Assembly: GCA_016218495.1 (NCBI GenBank)
Contig: JACRDU010000062.1
Location: 1 to 42,435 of the forward strand
Direction: 5' to 3'
Length of the DNA stretch: 42,435 nt
From: Elusimicrobiota bacterium
GTDB lineage: Bacteria; Elusimicrobiota; Elusimicrobia; UBA1565
Below, one piece after another: positions 1-7,891 of this stretch. The number at the start of each line of letters is the position of its first letter. Within the stretch, counting starts at the first letter, position 1. The notes beneath the pieces are model-generated. The model saw only the letters and a list, made by a program, of their open reading frames with translations. It was not told the origin of the DNA and ran no database searches. Made by a program: the position numbers and the translations under genes.

Positions 1-79
1 CCCATCCGTCCTCGTTCCCGCCGATTCGCCGGCACGTCCTCGCCGGCGTTGTCGCCCGTCCCTTGCCGTCGTTACCGCC

Positions 80-562
80 ATGCTGACCGACTCCCCCGAT
101 CCGAGTCGGCCGTCCGACTCCCAGCGCAGCAAAGCGGCCGCCCACCGCGCCGCCTATTTGAAAGATTACCGGAAGTTCTACCGCCAGTATCGCAGGATTG
201 TCGCCCTGGCGATGCCGCTGGAATCCTGGGCCTCGCTGGAGGCGCTGGCCCAAGCGGCCGGCGTGAAGCCGCCCGCGTACGCCCGGCGGGTGCTGTTGGA
301 GCACGTGGGGCTGGCCTCGCCGCCCCCGGCGCCGCCGCACCCCGAACTCGCTCGCCGTCTCGACGAGGCCACCCGCCTGCTGCGGGCGGTGAGCAACAAC
401 ATCAACCAGATCGCCCATCGCCTGCATGCCCAGGCGTTGCGCGCGGAAGCCCCCGACCCCGACGCCATCCAGGCGCAGGTGCGGGGGCTTTTCGAGGGCA
501 TGGATCTGGTGCGCCGCGAACTGGCCCGCATCGCCGACCAGCCTTTCCCACCGTCGCCATGA
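80..562 (+). CDS. MobC-like mobilization accessory protein
   Basis: A 160-aa protein rich in Arg and Ala. The N-terminal region has the basic pattern of a DNA-binding nicking accessory protein. The central stretch SNNINQIAHRLHAQ is characteristic of MobC-family proteins, which help the relaxase open and bind oriT. Its stop overlaps the start of the relaxase by four bases (ATGA), so the two are almost certainly translationally coupled. It is the first gene of the mobilization operon that continues to 4789. The oriT is expected just upstream, and only 79 bases of that region lie in the window. The family call rests on the motif and the context together; no catalytic residue is expected. Confidence 0.8.
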   Translation: MLTDSPDPSRPSDSQRSKAAAHRAAYLKDYRKFYRQYRRIVALAMPLESWASLEALAQAAGVKPPAYARRVLLEHVGLASPPPAPPHPELARRLDEATRLLRAVSNNINQIAHRLHAQALRAEAPDPDAIQAQVRGLFEGMDLVRRELARIADQPFPPSP

Positions 563-2289
563 TCATCAAGTCGCTCTCCAGAAAGGCGCCGACCTTCCGG
601 CAGTTGAAATCCTACCTGGACCGGGGCGGCGCCCCCGGGGTCGGGTTCGCCTGGAATCTGGACCGTCCCTGGTTCGCCCCCGACGAGGACATCCTCCGCG
701 CCTTCGCCGACACCGCGGCCGTCCTGCGCGAGCGCCGGGGCGGGGTGAAGCTGTTCCACGAGATCGTGAGCGTGAAGCGGGACGACCGCCTCCCGGTGGA
801 GGTGCAGCAGGAGATCCTCCACGACGCGGTGATGGAGTGGCTGCGCGTGCGGGCGCCGGACCAGCTCGGGTACGGGCGGCTGCATGTGGAAGGCGGGCAC
901 CTGCACGTCCACCTCATGCTGTCGGCCAACCGCCCGGGCGACGACCGCCCGGTGCGCCTGAGCCGGGCGGCATTCGCCGACCTCCAGCGCCAGGTGGAGG
1001 CCCGTGTCCTGGAGCGCCATCCGCAGTTCCGGCAGGAACGGGTCTACGACGACCCCGGGCGCGGTGGCCGCGGGGGACGGAGCTTCCGCCATCCTCGGCC
1101 GGGGCCGGACGGCCGCCCGGGTCCGACGCCCGGACCGGCAGTCCCGGATGACGGCTCCGCGGCCGCCGACCGGGAGCAGGTGGCGTCCGTGCTGCGCGAG
1201 GCCCTGGCCCGCGCGCCGGACGGCCGGTCGTGCCTGGAGGCGCTGCGCGCCTGCGGCGTCGACACCCACCGCCGCGGGAGCACGGTGTCCTTCTCCTACC
1301 GGGAGCGCCGCTACCGCCTCCTGTCCCTGGGGTTGCCCTACGAGGACGCGTCGCGCTTTCACGCCTATCTGGGCCTGCCGCCGCCCGCGCCGGGCCGCGT
1401 CGCCCGGGAGGAACGGCGGCGCGGTCGGGATGAGATCCCGGTGCCCGCGGAGGCTCCCGTGCCCGCGGAGGCTCCCGCGCCCACCGAGGCTCCCTCGCCC
1501 ACGGCCGGTCCAGACGGTCCTGCCACGCCAGCGGCGTCAGAACCGTCGGTACCGCCCCGGGCTGCCCCGAGTGCCGCCCGTCGTCCCGGTACCCCCGCCG
1601 CATGGCGGTTGGCGTATCCGCGGCTGGATATCCTCGCGCGGCAGCCGGCCGCCTTCCTGCGCGACCTCCTGCGATCGGTTGAGATGGGAATTGTCGGCGA
1701 CACCCGCGCCGCGTACTGGGGCGAACTGGCGCGCGCCTACCGCGAGGCCGGCGGGAAACCGGCCGTCCCGCCACGATCCGACCTGCCGGGGACGCGGAGC
1801 CAGTCGCCGGTCTTGCGGCGGCTGCTGGGCGCCATCCACGATGAGCCGGCGGCGCTGAAACGCGACCTACGTCGCCTGCTGCGCGACCTGCTGCGCGGCG
1901 CGGACCGCGCGGCCCCTCCCACCCTGGAGGAGGTGGCGGGAACGGTCGGCTTCCGTTCGTCCGGCCCTTGGCGGCGACTGCCGCCGGGCGTCCTACCCGT
2001 GGTCGTGGCGCCGCCGGTGGCGGGCTCGCCCGCGCCTCCGCCGCCGGCCGAGATTGCGGGCGCCGGAGCGCCGGACGGGGATCAGCCGCCGGCATCCCCG
2101 CCAACCACCCCACCTGGGCACGTGACCGTGGATCCCCGCTGGGCCCAGGAATGGCGCCGCCGCCAGGCCGTGCGCATCGCGCTACTGCGCGGCTACGTTC
2201 GCAACCAGGAACGCCAACGCGCGTTCAAGCAGGAGAAGCAGCGCCGGCGGGGTCATGGGAAAGGCCGGGGCGACCCTGGCCGGGGCTGA
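559..2289 (+). CDS. HUH relaxase (MobP-like relaxase/mobilization nuclease)
   Basis: A 576-aa protein. The N-terminal 170 residues form a relaxase domain. Tyr19 (LKSYLDRGG) is the likely nicking tyrosine. His109 and the triad His114-x-His116-x-His118 (GGHLHVHLM) match the metal-binding HUH motif. This enzyme would cut one strand at oriT and stay bound to it during transfer. The rest of the protein is low in recognisable domains. It contains a Pro/Ala/Glu repeat region near residues 293-320 and Arg-rich C-terminal segments. The start at 559 was chosen because the relaxase motif begins directly there and ATGA overlaps mobC. A longer in-frame extension back to 49 overlaps mobC and is rejected. 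The catalytic fold is confident; the exact MOB class is inferred. Confidence 0.88.
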   Translation: MIIKSLSRKAPTFRQLKSYLDRGGAPGVGFAWNLDRPWFAPDEDILRAFADTAAVLRERRGGVKLFHEIVSVKRDDRLPVEVQQEILHDAVMEWLRVRAPDQLGYGRLHVEGGHLHVHLMLSANRPGDDRPVRLSRAAFADLQRQVEARVLERHPQFRQERVYDDPGRGGRGGRSFRHPRPGPDGRPGPTPGPAVPDDGSAAADREQVASVLREALARAPDGRSCLEALRACGVDTHRRGSTVSFSYRERRYRLLSLGLPYEDASRFHAYLGLPPPAPGRVAREERRRGRDEIPVPAEAPVPAEAPAPTEAPSPTAGPDGPATPAASEPSVPPRAAPSAARRPGTPAAWRLAYPRLDILARQPAAFLRDLLRSVEMGIVGDTRAAYWGELARAYREAGGKPAVPPRSDLPGTRSQSPVLRRLLGAIHDEPAALKRDLRRLLRDLLRGADRAAPPTLEEVAGTVGFRSSGPWRRLPPGVLPVVVAPPVAGSPAPPPPAEIAGAGAPDGDQPPASPPTTPPGHVTVDPRWAQEWRRRQAVRIALLRGYVRNQERQRAFKQEKQRRRGHGKGRGDPGRG

Positions 2290-2344
2290 CGCACCGCCGT
2301 TTTGTCCGCAGCCCCGCGCCACTCCCACCCGGAACCACCCCGCC

Positions 2345-3901
2345 ATGCTCGCCACCGCCGTCGTCATCGCCCTGTTCCTCCTGATCCTCGCCGTGGGCGC
2401 CACGGCGATGGTCGGCGCCTTCGGGCTCGCCCCGCTCCTGCGCCTCGCGGCCAAGGGCGGCGGCAAGCTGTTCCTCGGACTGCTGTTCGCCCGGAAGAAG
2501 GAGGCCCCGGCCGGAGCGCGCTTCCAGGGCTTCTTCGAGACCCTGCGCCACCTGCACCTCGGGCACGGCGGTCTGATCCTGGACGGCAACCGCCGCCGCA
2601 TCTCCGACAAGAACGCTTTTCGGCACCTGGTCCTGGTGGCTCCGACCGGGGCGGGGAAAACCACCCGCTTCGTCATCCCCAACGTCTTGCAATTGGATCG
2701 CTGCTCGTTGGTGGTCACCGATCCCAGCGGGGAAATCTGGGAGCACACCAGTGGGTCGCTGCGCCACCGGGGGTTCGACGTCCAGGTGCTCAACCTCGCC
2801 GACCCCGCGGCGTCGATCGGCTACAACCCCCTGGCCCTGGTGCGCACCCCGCTCCAGTCGGCGGAGGCGGCGCGGGTCATCGTGCGCTCGTCGCCGGCGT
2901 CCAAGGGCCACAACAGCGAGTTCTGGAACCAGGGCGCGGAAAGCCTGTGCGACTGCCTGATCCAGACCCTGGTCGCCTACGGCCGGCCGGAGACGACGAA
3001 CCTCCACAACCTCCTGGCCTTGTTCCAGCAGTACGGGTCGGCGGGCCAGGCCCTGGACCCGTTCGTGTTCTCCCACGCCCCCGAGAACGCCCTGCGCACC
3101 TGGATCGGCCTCAAGTCCGGCCACGAGAAGGTGCGGCAAAGCTACGTCTCCACCGCCATCGCGTCCCTGCGCATGCTGGAGATCCCGGAGCTGGCGCGGG
3201 TGCTGGCCACCCCGGGGCTGGACTTCCAGGCCCTGCGGCGTCGCCCGACCGCCCTCTTCCTGGTCTTCCCCGCCACCAAAATCGGGCTGTACGCCTTCGT
3301 CATGAACCTGCTTTATGCCCAGGGGTTCGCCGCCTGGATGGAGCGCATACCGGGCCCGGACGACCTGCCCATCTTCGCCCTGATGGACGAGTTCGGGCAC
3401 TCGGCCATCCCCGACTTCTCGACGATTTTGACCAATTTGCGCAAGTACCGGGTCTCCGTCAGCATGGTCCTGCAAAGCATCGCCCAATTGCGGGCCAACT
3501 ACGGGCCGGACGCCGCCGAGGTCATCATGGAGGGCGGCGTGGCCAACCGGGTCGTCTACGGCGGCGCGGACGTCCACACCACCCGCTGGGCCGAATCCAT
3601 GCTCGGCCACCGGGTGGTGAAGGAGAAGGACCGCTACCGCACGGAGCCGCTGCTGCGCTCCGACCGCATCCGCACCCTGACCGACGCCCAGGCGCTCTAC
3701 ATCTTCGCCAACGAGGAGCCGGTGCTCATCAGCACCGTGCCCTACTTCAAAAATCCCCGGCTGAAGCATTTGGCCAAACGCGCGCCCTGGAACCCCTGCC
3801 CGGGGGTCGGGTCGGAACCGCTCGAATACCTCGACCTCGCCGGTTTTCCGCCCGCGCCCGGCGCGGGGCGGATGCCGCCGGACGACGAGGACGACGACTG
3901 A
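2345..3901 (+). CDS. VirD4/TraG-like type IV coupling protein
   Basis: A 518-aa inner-membrane ATPase that would deliver the relaxase-DNA complex to a type IV secretion channel. The first 25 residues are a membrane helix, followed by a short second hydrophobic stretch. A Walker A motif, APTGAGKTTR, lies near residues 98-108. A Walker B region, LPIFALMDEFGH, lies near 341-352. FLVFPATKIG and SIAQLRANYG are typical of the VirD4/TraG family. The start at 2345 places the membrane helix at the N terminus. It lies 55 bases after the relaxase in the same operon. No other channel ATPase (VirB4 or VirB11 type) is present in the window, so the element may rely on another plasmid's channel or on genes outside the window. 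Confidence 0.93.
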   Translation: MLATAVVIALFLLILAVGATAMVGAFGLAPLLRLAAKGGGKLFLGLLFARKKEAPAGARFQGFFETLRHLHLGHGGLILDGNRRRISDKNAFRHLVLVAPTGAGKTTRFVIPNVLQLDRCSLVVTDPSGEIWEHTSGSLRHRGFDVQVLNLADPAASIGYNPLALVRTPLQSAEAARVIVRSSPASKGHNSEFWNQGAESLCDCLIQTLVAYGRPETTNLHNLLALFQQYGSAGQALDPFVFSHAPENALRTWIGLKSGHEKVRQSYVSTAIASLRMLEIPELARVLATPGLDFQALRRRPTALFLVFPATKIGLYAFVMNLLYAQGFAAWMERIPGPDDLPIFALMDEFGHSAIPDFSTILTNLRKYRVSVSMVLQSIAQLRANYGPDAAEVIMEGGVANRVVYGGADVHTTRWAESMLGHRVVKEKDRYRTEPLLRSDRIRTLTDAQALYIFANEEPVLISTVPYFKNPRLKHLAKRAPWNPCPGVGSEPLEYLDLAGFPPAPGAGRMPPDDEDDD

Positions 3902-3940
3902 TTCCCCAGGCCCATCCCTCGCCATCCCTCGGAGCATCCC

Positions 3941-4789
3941 ATGTCGTCCATCGTCGCCCTGCTCATCGTCGGTTTCATCGGCTACCTGCTGGGAGCGCTG
4001 CTGCGCCGGCTGTGGCCGATCGGCGTCATTGTGGCGCTCCTGCTGACCCCGGTCGTCTACGATTTCATGGTCACCCCGTCGGCCTGGTTCACCCTCCCGG
4101 CCGCGGGGCTCGCCGGCATGGTCGTCGGCGGCTTCAAGCGCGAGGTGCTGCCGGCGGCGGTGAACCTCTTCTATTGGCTGCACAACCGCTGGGAGCTGCG
4201 CGCCTGGGAACGGCGCCAGGCGCGCCGGGAACGGGAGGATGCGGCTGCCGGCGGTGATCCGTGGCACGCCGGCGAACCCCGGCCGGAGCGGCGCCGGTAC
4301 GAACCCGCGCCGGAGGCGGAGCGGGAACGCGGCGCCGCGGGGGGCGCCTGGGCGCGGTGGGGGCGGCGGATCGCCGCGGAGGTCGTCGGCCGGGCCGTGG
4401 GGCGGCGCCGCTCCCTCAAGGACGAGATGCGGGACGCCCGCCGCGAGACGGAGATGCTGCGGGAGGAACTGGAGCTCCAGCGCCAGGAACGAGAGGCCGA
4501 GCGCGACCGGTCACGGCAGGCCGTCGCCGAGGAGCGGGAGCGAGTGCGGCAGGAACGCGCGGCCATGGAGGAGGCGCGGCGCCGGCAGGCGCAGGCGTCG
4601 ACCGATCGCGGCGATCCCTACGCCGTGCTGGGCGTGCGCCGGGAGGCGACCCTGGAACAGATCAAGCGCGTCTACCGGGCCCTGGCTAAGGCCTACCACG
4701 AAGACGTCGCCGCCGGCGTGGCGGTGCCCGGCCGTATGGCCGACCTCAACCGCGCGATGGAGGCCATCGAGCGGAGCCGACGTGGATGA
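3941..4789 (+). CDS. Membrane-anchored coiled-coil protein with C-terminal J-like domain
   Basis: A 282-aa protein. Two or three hydrophobic segments occupy residues 1-70. A highly charged Arg/Glu coiled coil follows at about 160-220. A DnaJ-like domain (DPYAVLGV onward) closes the protein from about residue 225. In place of the invariant HPD of J-domains it has His253-Glu-Asp, so stimulation of DnaK is doubtful as drawn; it may be a structural J-like module. It lies 39 bases downstream of virD4 and closes the mobilization operon, which suggests it supports the coupling protein or relaxosome at the membrane. That role is inferred from position. Confidence 0.72.
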   Translation: MSSIVALLIVGFIGYLLGALLRRLWPIGVIVALLLTPVVYDFMVTPSAWFTLPAAGLAGMVVGGFKREVLPAAVNLFYWLHNRWELRAWERRQARREREDAAAGGDPWHAGEPRPERRRYEPAPEAERERGAAGGAWARWGRRIAAEVVGRAVGRRRSLKDEMRDARRETEMLREELELQRQEREAERDRSRQAVAEERERVRQERAAMEEARRRQAQASTDRGDPYAVLGVRREATLEQIKRVYRALAKAYHEDVAAGVAVPGRMADLNRAMEAIERSRRG

Positions 4790-4873
4790 CGGCTTGGTCC
4801 GTTCATGGCAGGGCAGGTGGGTGTCGTTGAATAGTCCTACTGGGGGCCACACTGCGAGGCAGGAGAGGTCGCC

Positions 4874-6082
4874 ATGTTGCTGCTGGGGAAATCACCGAAC
4901 GATTGCTCGATGGAGGACATCAACCGCTTGGTGACCGAGCAAATACCAGAAAATCGGTCATTGGAATACAAGGAATCAACCTATCCCAGGGACAAGCGCG
5001 ATGACTTTCTGGCCGACGTCACTGCGTTTGCGAACACGACAGGGGGATTCATCCTCATTGGGATTGCCTGCGACAAGGGATTGCCCATCGGAGCTCCGGG
5101 AGTCCCTGCCGAGGCGGTAGATGCGGCCTGGCTCCAGATGCTCAATTGGATGCGTGACGGATTGGATCCACGGATTGACGGCGTTATTCGCGTTGATGTA
5201 AGCATTGATAATGGCAGAAAGGTTCTCGTCATCGGTATCCCCAGGTCTTGGAACTTGCCGCATATGGTGCGTGGCAATAGTCGATTTTACGTCAGAACGA
5301 ACGCCGGGAACGAACCATGCGATTGCGGCCAGATTCGTTCTTTGGTGTCCCAGTCCGGCGATGTGCAGCGGAAAGTCAGGGAATGGAGAGCGGAGCGTAT
5401 CGCCACGCTGCTGTCCGGGCTTGGCCCTGAGCCTCTCGGAGCGATTGATGGAGCCAATGGTGCAGAACCAATTGTGGCAATTCATATGGTTCCCCTGGTA
5501 TCGCTGGCTGGCGAGACCGTTGTTGACTTTATCTCTTCCCGTCCGGCAAGGTTGAATCCCTTGGCTTGGACAGGGGGTAACCATGATCGCTATTGTTTCG
5601 ATGGCATGTTATGGGATTCCATTGAGCTTGTCCGCTCAGGGCAAAGGACGTGCGTCGGATATACGCTGTTGTTTCGTGACGGGAAAATAGAAACGGCCAG
5701 CGTTAGGGTGGTCCTGCCAGCAGATCCGGCTTCAATTGGATATCGTCCGTTGTACGGATACCGCGTTGAGGATTGTGTTCTCACGTTTTTGCGAAATGCA
5801 TTTCCATTCTGTCGTCTGGTTGGAGTTGATGCGCCGATGGTTATTATGGTAAGTATCCTGGGGGTGAAAAATTACGCCTTGGTGCATAGTCCTCATGAGG
5901 TCAGATCAACGTTGCGGCCGATTGGGCGAGATGTCCTTGTGTTGCCGGAGATTGTGGTGCGCGACTTGTCGGATAGTCCGGAAGTGGTCATGCGGTCGGC
6001 CTTTGATGCCATGTGGAATGCGAGTGGTTGGTCAGCATCGCCCTATTATAACCAGCAAGGAGAATGGATCCGCTTGCGATAA
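4874..6082 (+). CDS. AlbA_2/Schlafen-type putative nucleic-acid-binding protein
   Basis: A 402-aa protein. Residues 25-180 match the divergent AlbA_2 (Schlafen AlbA-like) domain: the E-x-K in SLEYKES (31-33) is followed by AFANTTGGFILIGI (51-64), then a VLVIGIPRS strand and a SRFYVRTNAG segment. The C-terminal 200 residues are not recognised. Base composition is clearly more AT-rich than both flanks, and a good ribosome site (AGGAGAGG) lies about six bases before the ATG, unlike most backbone genes here. Both points suggest separate acquisition. Proteins with this domain are transcription regulators or anti-phage components; the role here is unknown. Confidence 0.78.
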   Translation: MLLLGKSPNDCSMEDINRLVTEQIPENRSLEYKESTYPRDKRDDFLADVTAFANTTGGFILIGIACDKGLPIGAPGVPAEAVDAAWLQMLNWMRDGLDPRIDGVIRVDVSIDNGRKVLVIGIPRSWNLPHMVRGNSRFYVRTNAGNEPCDCGQIRSLVSQSGDVQRKVREWRAERIATLLSGLGPEPLGAIDGANGAEPIVAIHMVPLVSLAGETVVDFISSRPARLNPLAWTGGNHDRYCFDGMLWDSIELVRSGQRTCVGYTLLFRDGKIETASVRVVLPADPASIGYRPLYGYRVEDCVLTFLRNAFPFCRLVGVDAPMVIMVSILGVKNYALVHSPHEVRSTLRPIGRDVLVLPEIVVRDLSDSPEVVMRSAFDAMWNASGWSASPYYNQQGEWIRLR

Positions 6083-6102
6083 ATCTGGACGCATTGAATC
6101 GC

Positions 6103-6702
6103 CTACTGATCATCGCGCAGGAACGCCGCCAAGGCGTCGGTCCGGCGCTGGGCTTCGGCGGGCGTCGGGGTGGCGAAGCCCTGGGCGTGGAGTTCCTTCA
6201 GCCAGGATCCCAGGAAGTCGTTGATCGACCGTGAGAGGTAGGATGTCGGCGGCTCGTCCTCGCAGGTGTGATAGACGCCGACGTAGTCGTTCTGGAAGCT
6301 GACGCCGCGGATCGTTCCGTCCGGCAACAGCAGCACCTCGACATCCGGGTCTTTCATCAGGTCCCCGTTCAATTCGCCATAGTGGGTGAGCGATACGCGG
6401 TCGACCTGGAGCTTCTCGACCACCAGGTCCATGACGTTATTGGCCTTGAAGTGGAGGGAGAACCCGACCGGCATGGCCCACACGTCGTAGAGCCGGCGGA
6501 GTCGCCCGGCGGGGGAGCGGGGATCCTGGTCCGCCGCCCGGTCCTGGCCGGGCGAGGTCGCGGCCGCTGCCGCTCGGACCGCGTCGCCGACGCGGTGGCG
6601 GAGGTCCGCGACCGGTTCCGGACTGGCGGCTTTGGCCGGTTCTCTGGGCTGCTCGGGGCCGGGTGCCGACGGCGGCGTCGGCGGGCGGTGGTCCGTCGTC
6701 AT
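6103..6702 (-). CDS. DUF6908-like plasmid protein
   Basis: A 199-aa protein. Residues 1-65 are Pro/Ala-rich and probably disordered. From residue 68 onward it resembles the DUF6908 family seen on plasmids and integrative elements, with VSLTHYGELNGDLMKDPD (103-120), then SFQNDYVGVYH (135-145). The function of that family is not established. The start at 6702 was chosen because a TAAACC element lies 14 bases upstream and the region before it looks non-coding. It is transcribed in the same direction as the RiPP precursor upstream, but a hairpin terminator at 6796-6826 separates them. Confidence 0.6.
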   Translation of the reverse strand: MTTDHRPPTPPSAPGPEQPREPAKAASPEPVADLRHRVGDAVRAAAAATSPGQDRAADQDPRSPAGRLRRLYDVWAMPVGFSLHFKANNVMDLVVEKLQVDRVSLTHYGELNGDLMKDPDVEVLLLPDGTIRGVSFQNDYVGVYHTCEDEPPTSYLSRSINDFLGSWLKELHAQGFATPTPAEAQRRTDALAAFLRDDQ

Positions 6703-6795
6703 GGGGAACGGGTTTACGGATACGCGCCGATGGTACGGCATCGCGGAACGGATGTCCAATCCAGCAGGAACCCTTCCGCGCGCTGAACCCGCCTA

Positions 6796-6826
6796 TCAAA
6801 ACCCTCCGGCCGTTGCGGCCGGAGGG
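6796..6826 (-). terminator. Rho-independent terminator of the RiPP precursor gene
   Basis: Perfect 11-base arms CCCTCCGGCCG (6802-6812) and CGGCCGGAGGG (6816-6826) with a three-base loop. On the minus strand the stem is followed by TTTTGATAGG. It lies 43 bases after the precursor stop codon, giving that gene a short transcript of its own. Confidence 0.85.
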
Positions 6827-6868
6827 TGCGGTTGGTCGTTCGAGGCCCGTGGTCCCTCGTCGTCGCGC

Positions 6869-7099
6869 CTACCGGGCGCGGCGGCGGAGCGCCTTGCGCA
6901 GCAGGCCGGCCTTGCCCGTCCTGACGCCGCTGGCGCCGCAGCACTTGCATCCCTGCCCGCAGGTAGCCATGTCGCTGGCCCCCTGGACGCGTTCCTTGAT
7001 CGTGACGGCGACTCCGGCGATCACCGCCTGTTCGGCTCCGGCGCCGCCCGCGGCCTCCAACGACGATTCGCTCACCACCGATTGCATGACGTTCGACAT
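6869..7099 (-). CDS. Candidate RiPP precursor peptide with a Cys-rich core
   Basis: A 76-aa peptide. The N-terminal part (about 1-44) is leader-like, with SESSLEAAGGAGAEQ containing a double glycine at 18-19. A compact Cys/Gly core follows: ATCGQGCKCCGASG, with cysteines at 47, 51, 53 and 54, plus one Thr and one Ser. The tail (60-76) is strongly basic. It has a near-consensus promoter, its own terminator, and lies divergent to peptidase, SagB-like and YcaO genes, which is the standard arrangement for an azole-forming cluster. The cysteines are the predicted substrates for thiazoline/thiazole formation. Leader removal could occur at the double glycine or nearer the core. No sequence family was recognised, so the precursor role is inferred from composition and context. 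Confidence 0.75.
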   Translation of the reverse strand: MSNVMQSVVSESSLEAAGGAGAEQAVIAGVAVTIKERVQGASDMATCGQGCKCCGASGVRTGKAGLLRKALRRRAR

Positions 7100-7128
7100 A
7101 GGAATGTGGATAATTGGTAAACATCGGT

Positions 7129-7155
7129 ATTATAGCGCTGTTGGTCCGGCGTCAA
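7129..7155 (-). promoter_or_regulatory. Promoter of the RiPP precursor
   Basis: On the minus strand, -35 TTGACG (7150-7155) and -10 TATAAT (7129-7134) are separated by 15 bases. The start codon lies 30 bases from the -10. The same AT-rich patch read on the plus strand contains TATTAT (7128-7133), so the divergent peptidase operon may use an overlapping -10. Confidence 0.75.
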
Positions 7156-7171
7156 AATTAACCGAACGGCG

Positions 7172-7891
7172 ATGGCGAACTCCGACGGGAACCGCGAACG
7201 CGACCTGATTCTCTATAAGCCGCTCCGGGTGGTCGAGCCCTACGAAGGGTTCTGCGGTACCGGGTGCGCGATGACCGTCCTCAACCATTTCCTCGGCACC
7301 AGCTTCTCGGCCAAGGACTCGTTGGACGTGCTGGCGCTGATCAAGGGGCGCGAGGTCGGTCCCGACGACGCCGCCGACGAGATCGAGTTGGCCCGCTTCC
7401 TCGGCCGGATGGGACTGGCGGTCACCCTGTACGGCTACACGCCCGAATTGATGGCAGACTACGTCCGTTCGCCCGCGGCATTCCTGCGCCGCCACGGCAT
7501 CGCCCACTACCCGAAAGTCGATTTTGGTGATTCCACCGCGGCCGCGCGCGCCGTCCTGGGTGGCGGCTCCGGCATGCGCATCGGCGGGCTGGCTGACCCG
7601 TGGAACGTCATCTCCGCCCAGCAGGCCGCCTGGCGGCTGTTCATCGTCGGCGGCGACTATTACGTATTCCGGGACGAGGAGCACCGGCGCCAGGATGAGC
7701 ATGCCGGGCACCTGACCGTGTGCAGCGGGACGCGGGGGACGTCCTTCGTCATCCACGACCCCGGCCCCTACGCGATCCACGAGTTGGCCATCTCCCGCCG
7801 CCGCATGCGCAAGTCGACGACCTATTACGGCGGTGCCCCGACCTTCATCATGATCGAGCATGAGCGCTGGCAGACCATCCTCTCCCGGTAG
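7172..7891 (+). CDS. C39-like papain-fold peptidase of the RiPP cluster
   Basis: A 239-aa protein with a complete C39/papain-type triad by position: Cys28 in GFCGTGCAM, His180 in HAGHLTVCSG and Asp196 in VIHDPGPY. Peptidases of this type remove leader peptides, often after a double glycine, and the candidate precursor next door has such a site. No ABC transporter domain is attached and no signal peptide is visible, so it probably acts in the cytoplasm. It is the first gene of a three-gene operon and overlaps the SagB-like gene by 32 bases. A TAACC element lies 11 bases before its ATG. The fold is confident; the substrate is inferred from context. Confidence 0.78.
   Translation: MANSDGNRERDLILYKPLRVVEPYEGFCGTGCAMTVLNHFLGTSFSAKDSLDVLALIKGREVGPDDAADEIELARFLGRMGLAVTLYGYTPELMADYVRSPAAFLRRHGIAHYPKVDFGDSTAAARAVLGGGSGMRIGGLADPWNVISAQQAAWRLFIVGGDYYVFRDEEHRRQDEHAGHLTVCSGTRGTSFVIHDPGPYAIHELAISRRRMRKSTTYYGGAPTFIMIEHERWQTILSR

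Noticed and set aside
1-79. Possible oriT at the left edge
   Set aside because: Position before mobC is right, but only 79 bases are visible and no nick-site motif could be assigned.
2225-4267. 680-aa open frame antisense to the VirD4-like gene
   Set aside because: It is a mirror frame caused by high GC; the plus-strand gene has complete family motifs.
7105-7113. Perfect DnaA-box-like sequence in the RiPP intergenic region
   Set aside because: A single nine-base match in an AT-rich promoter gap, far from the replication origin; likely chance.
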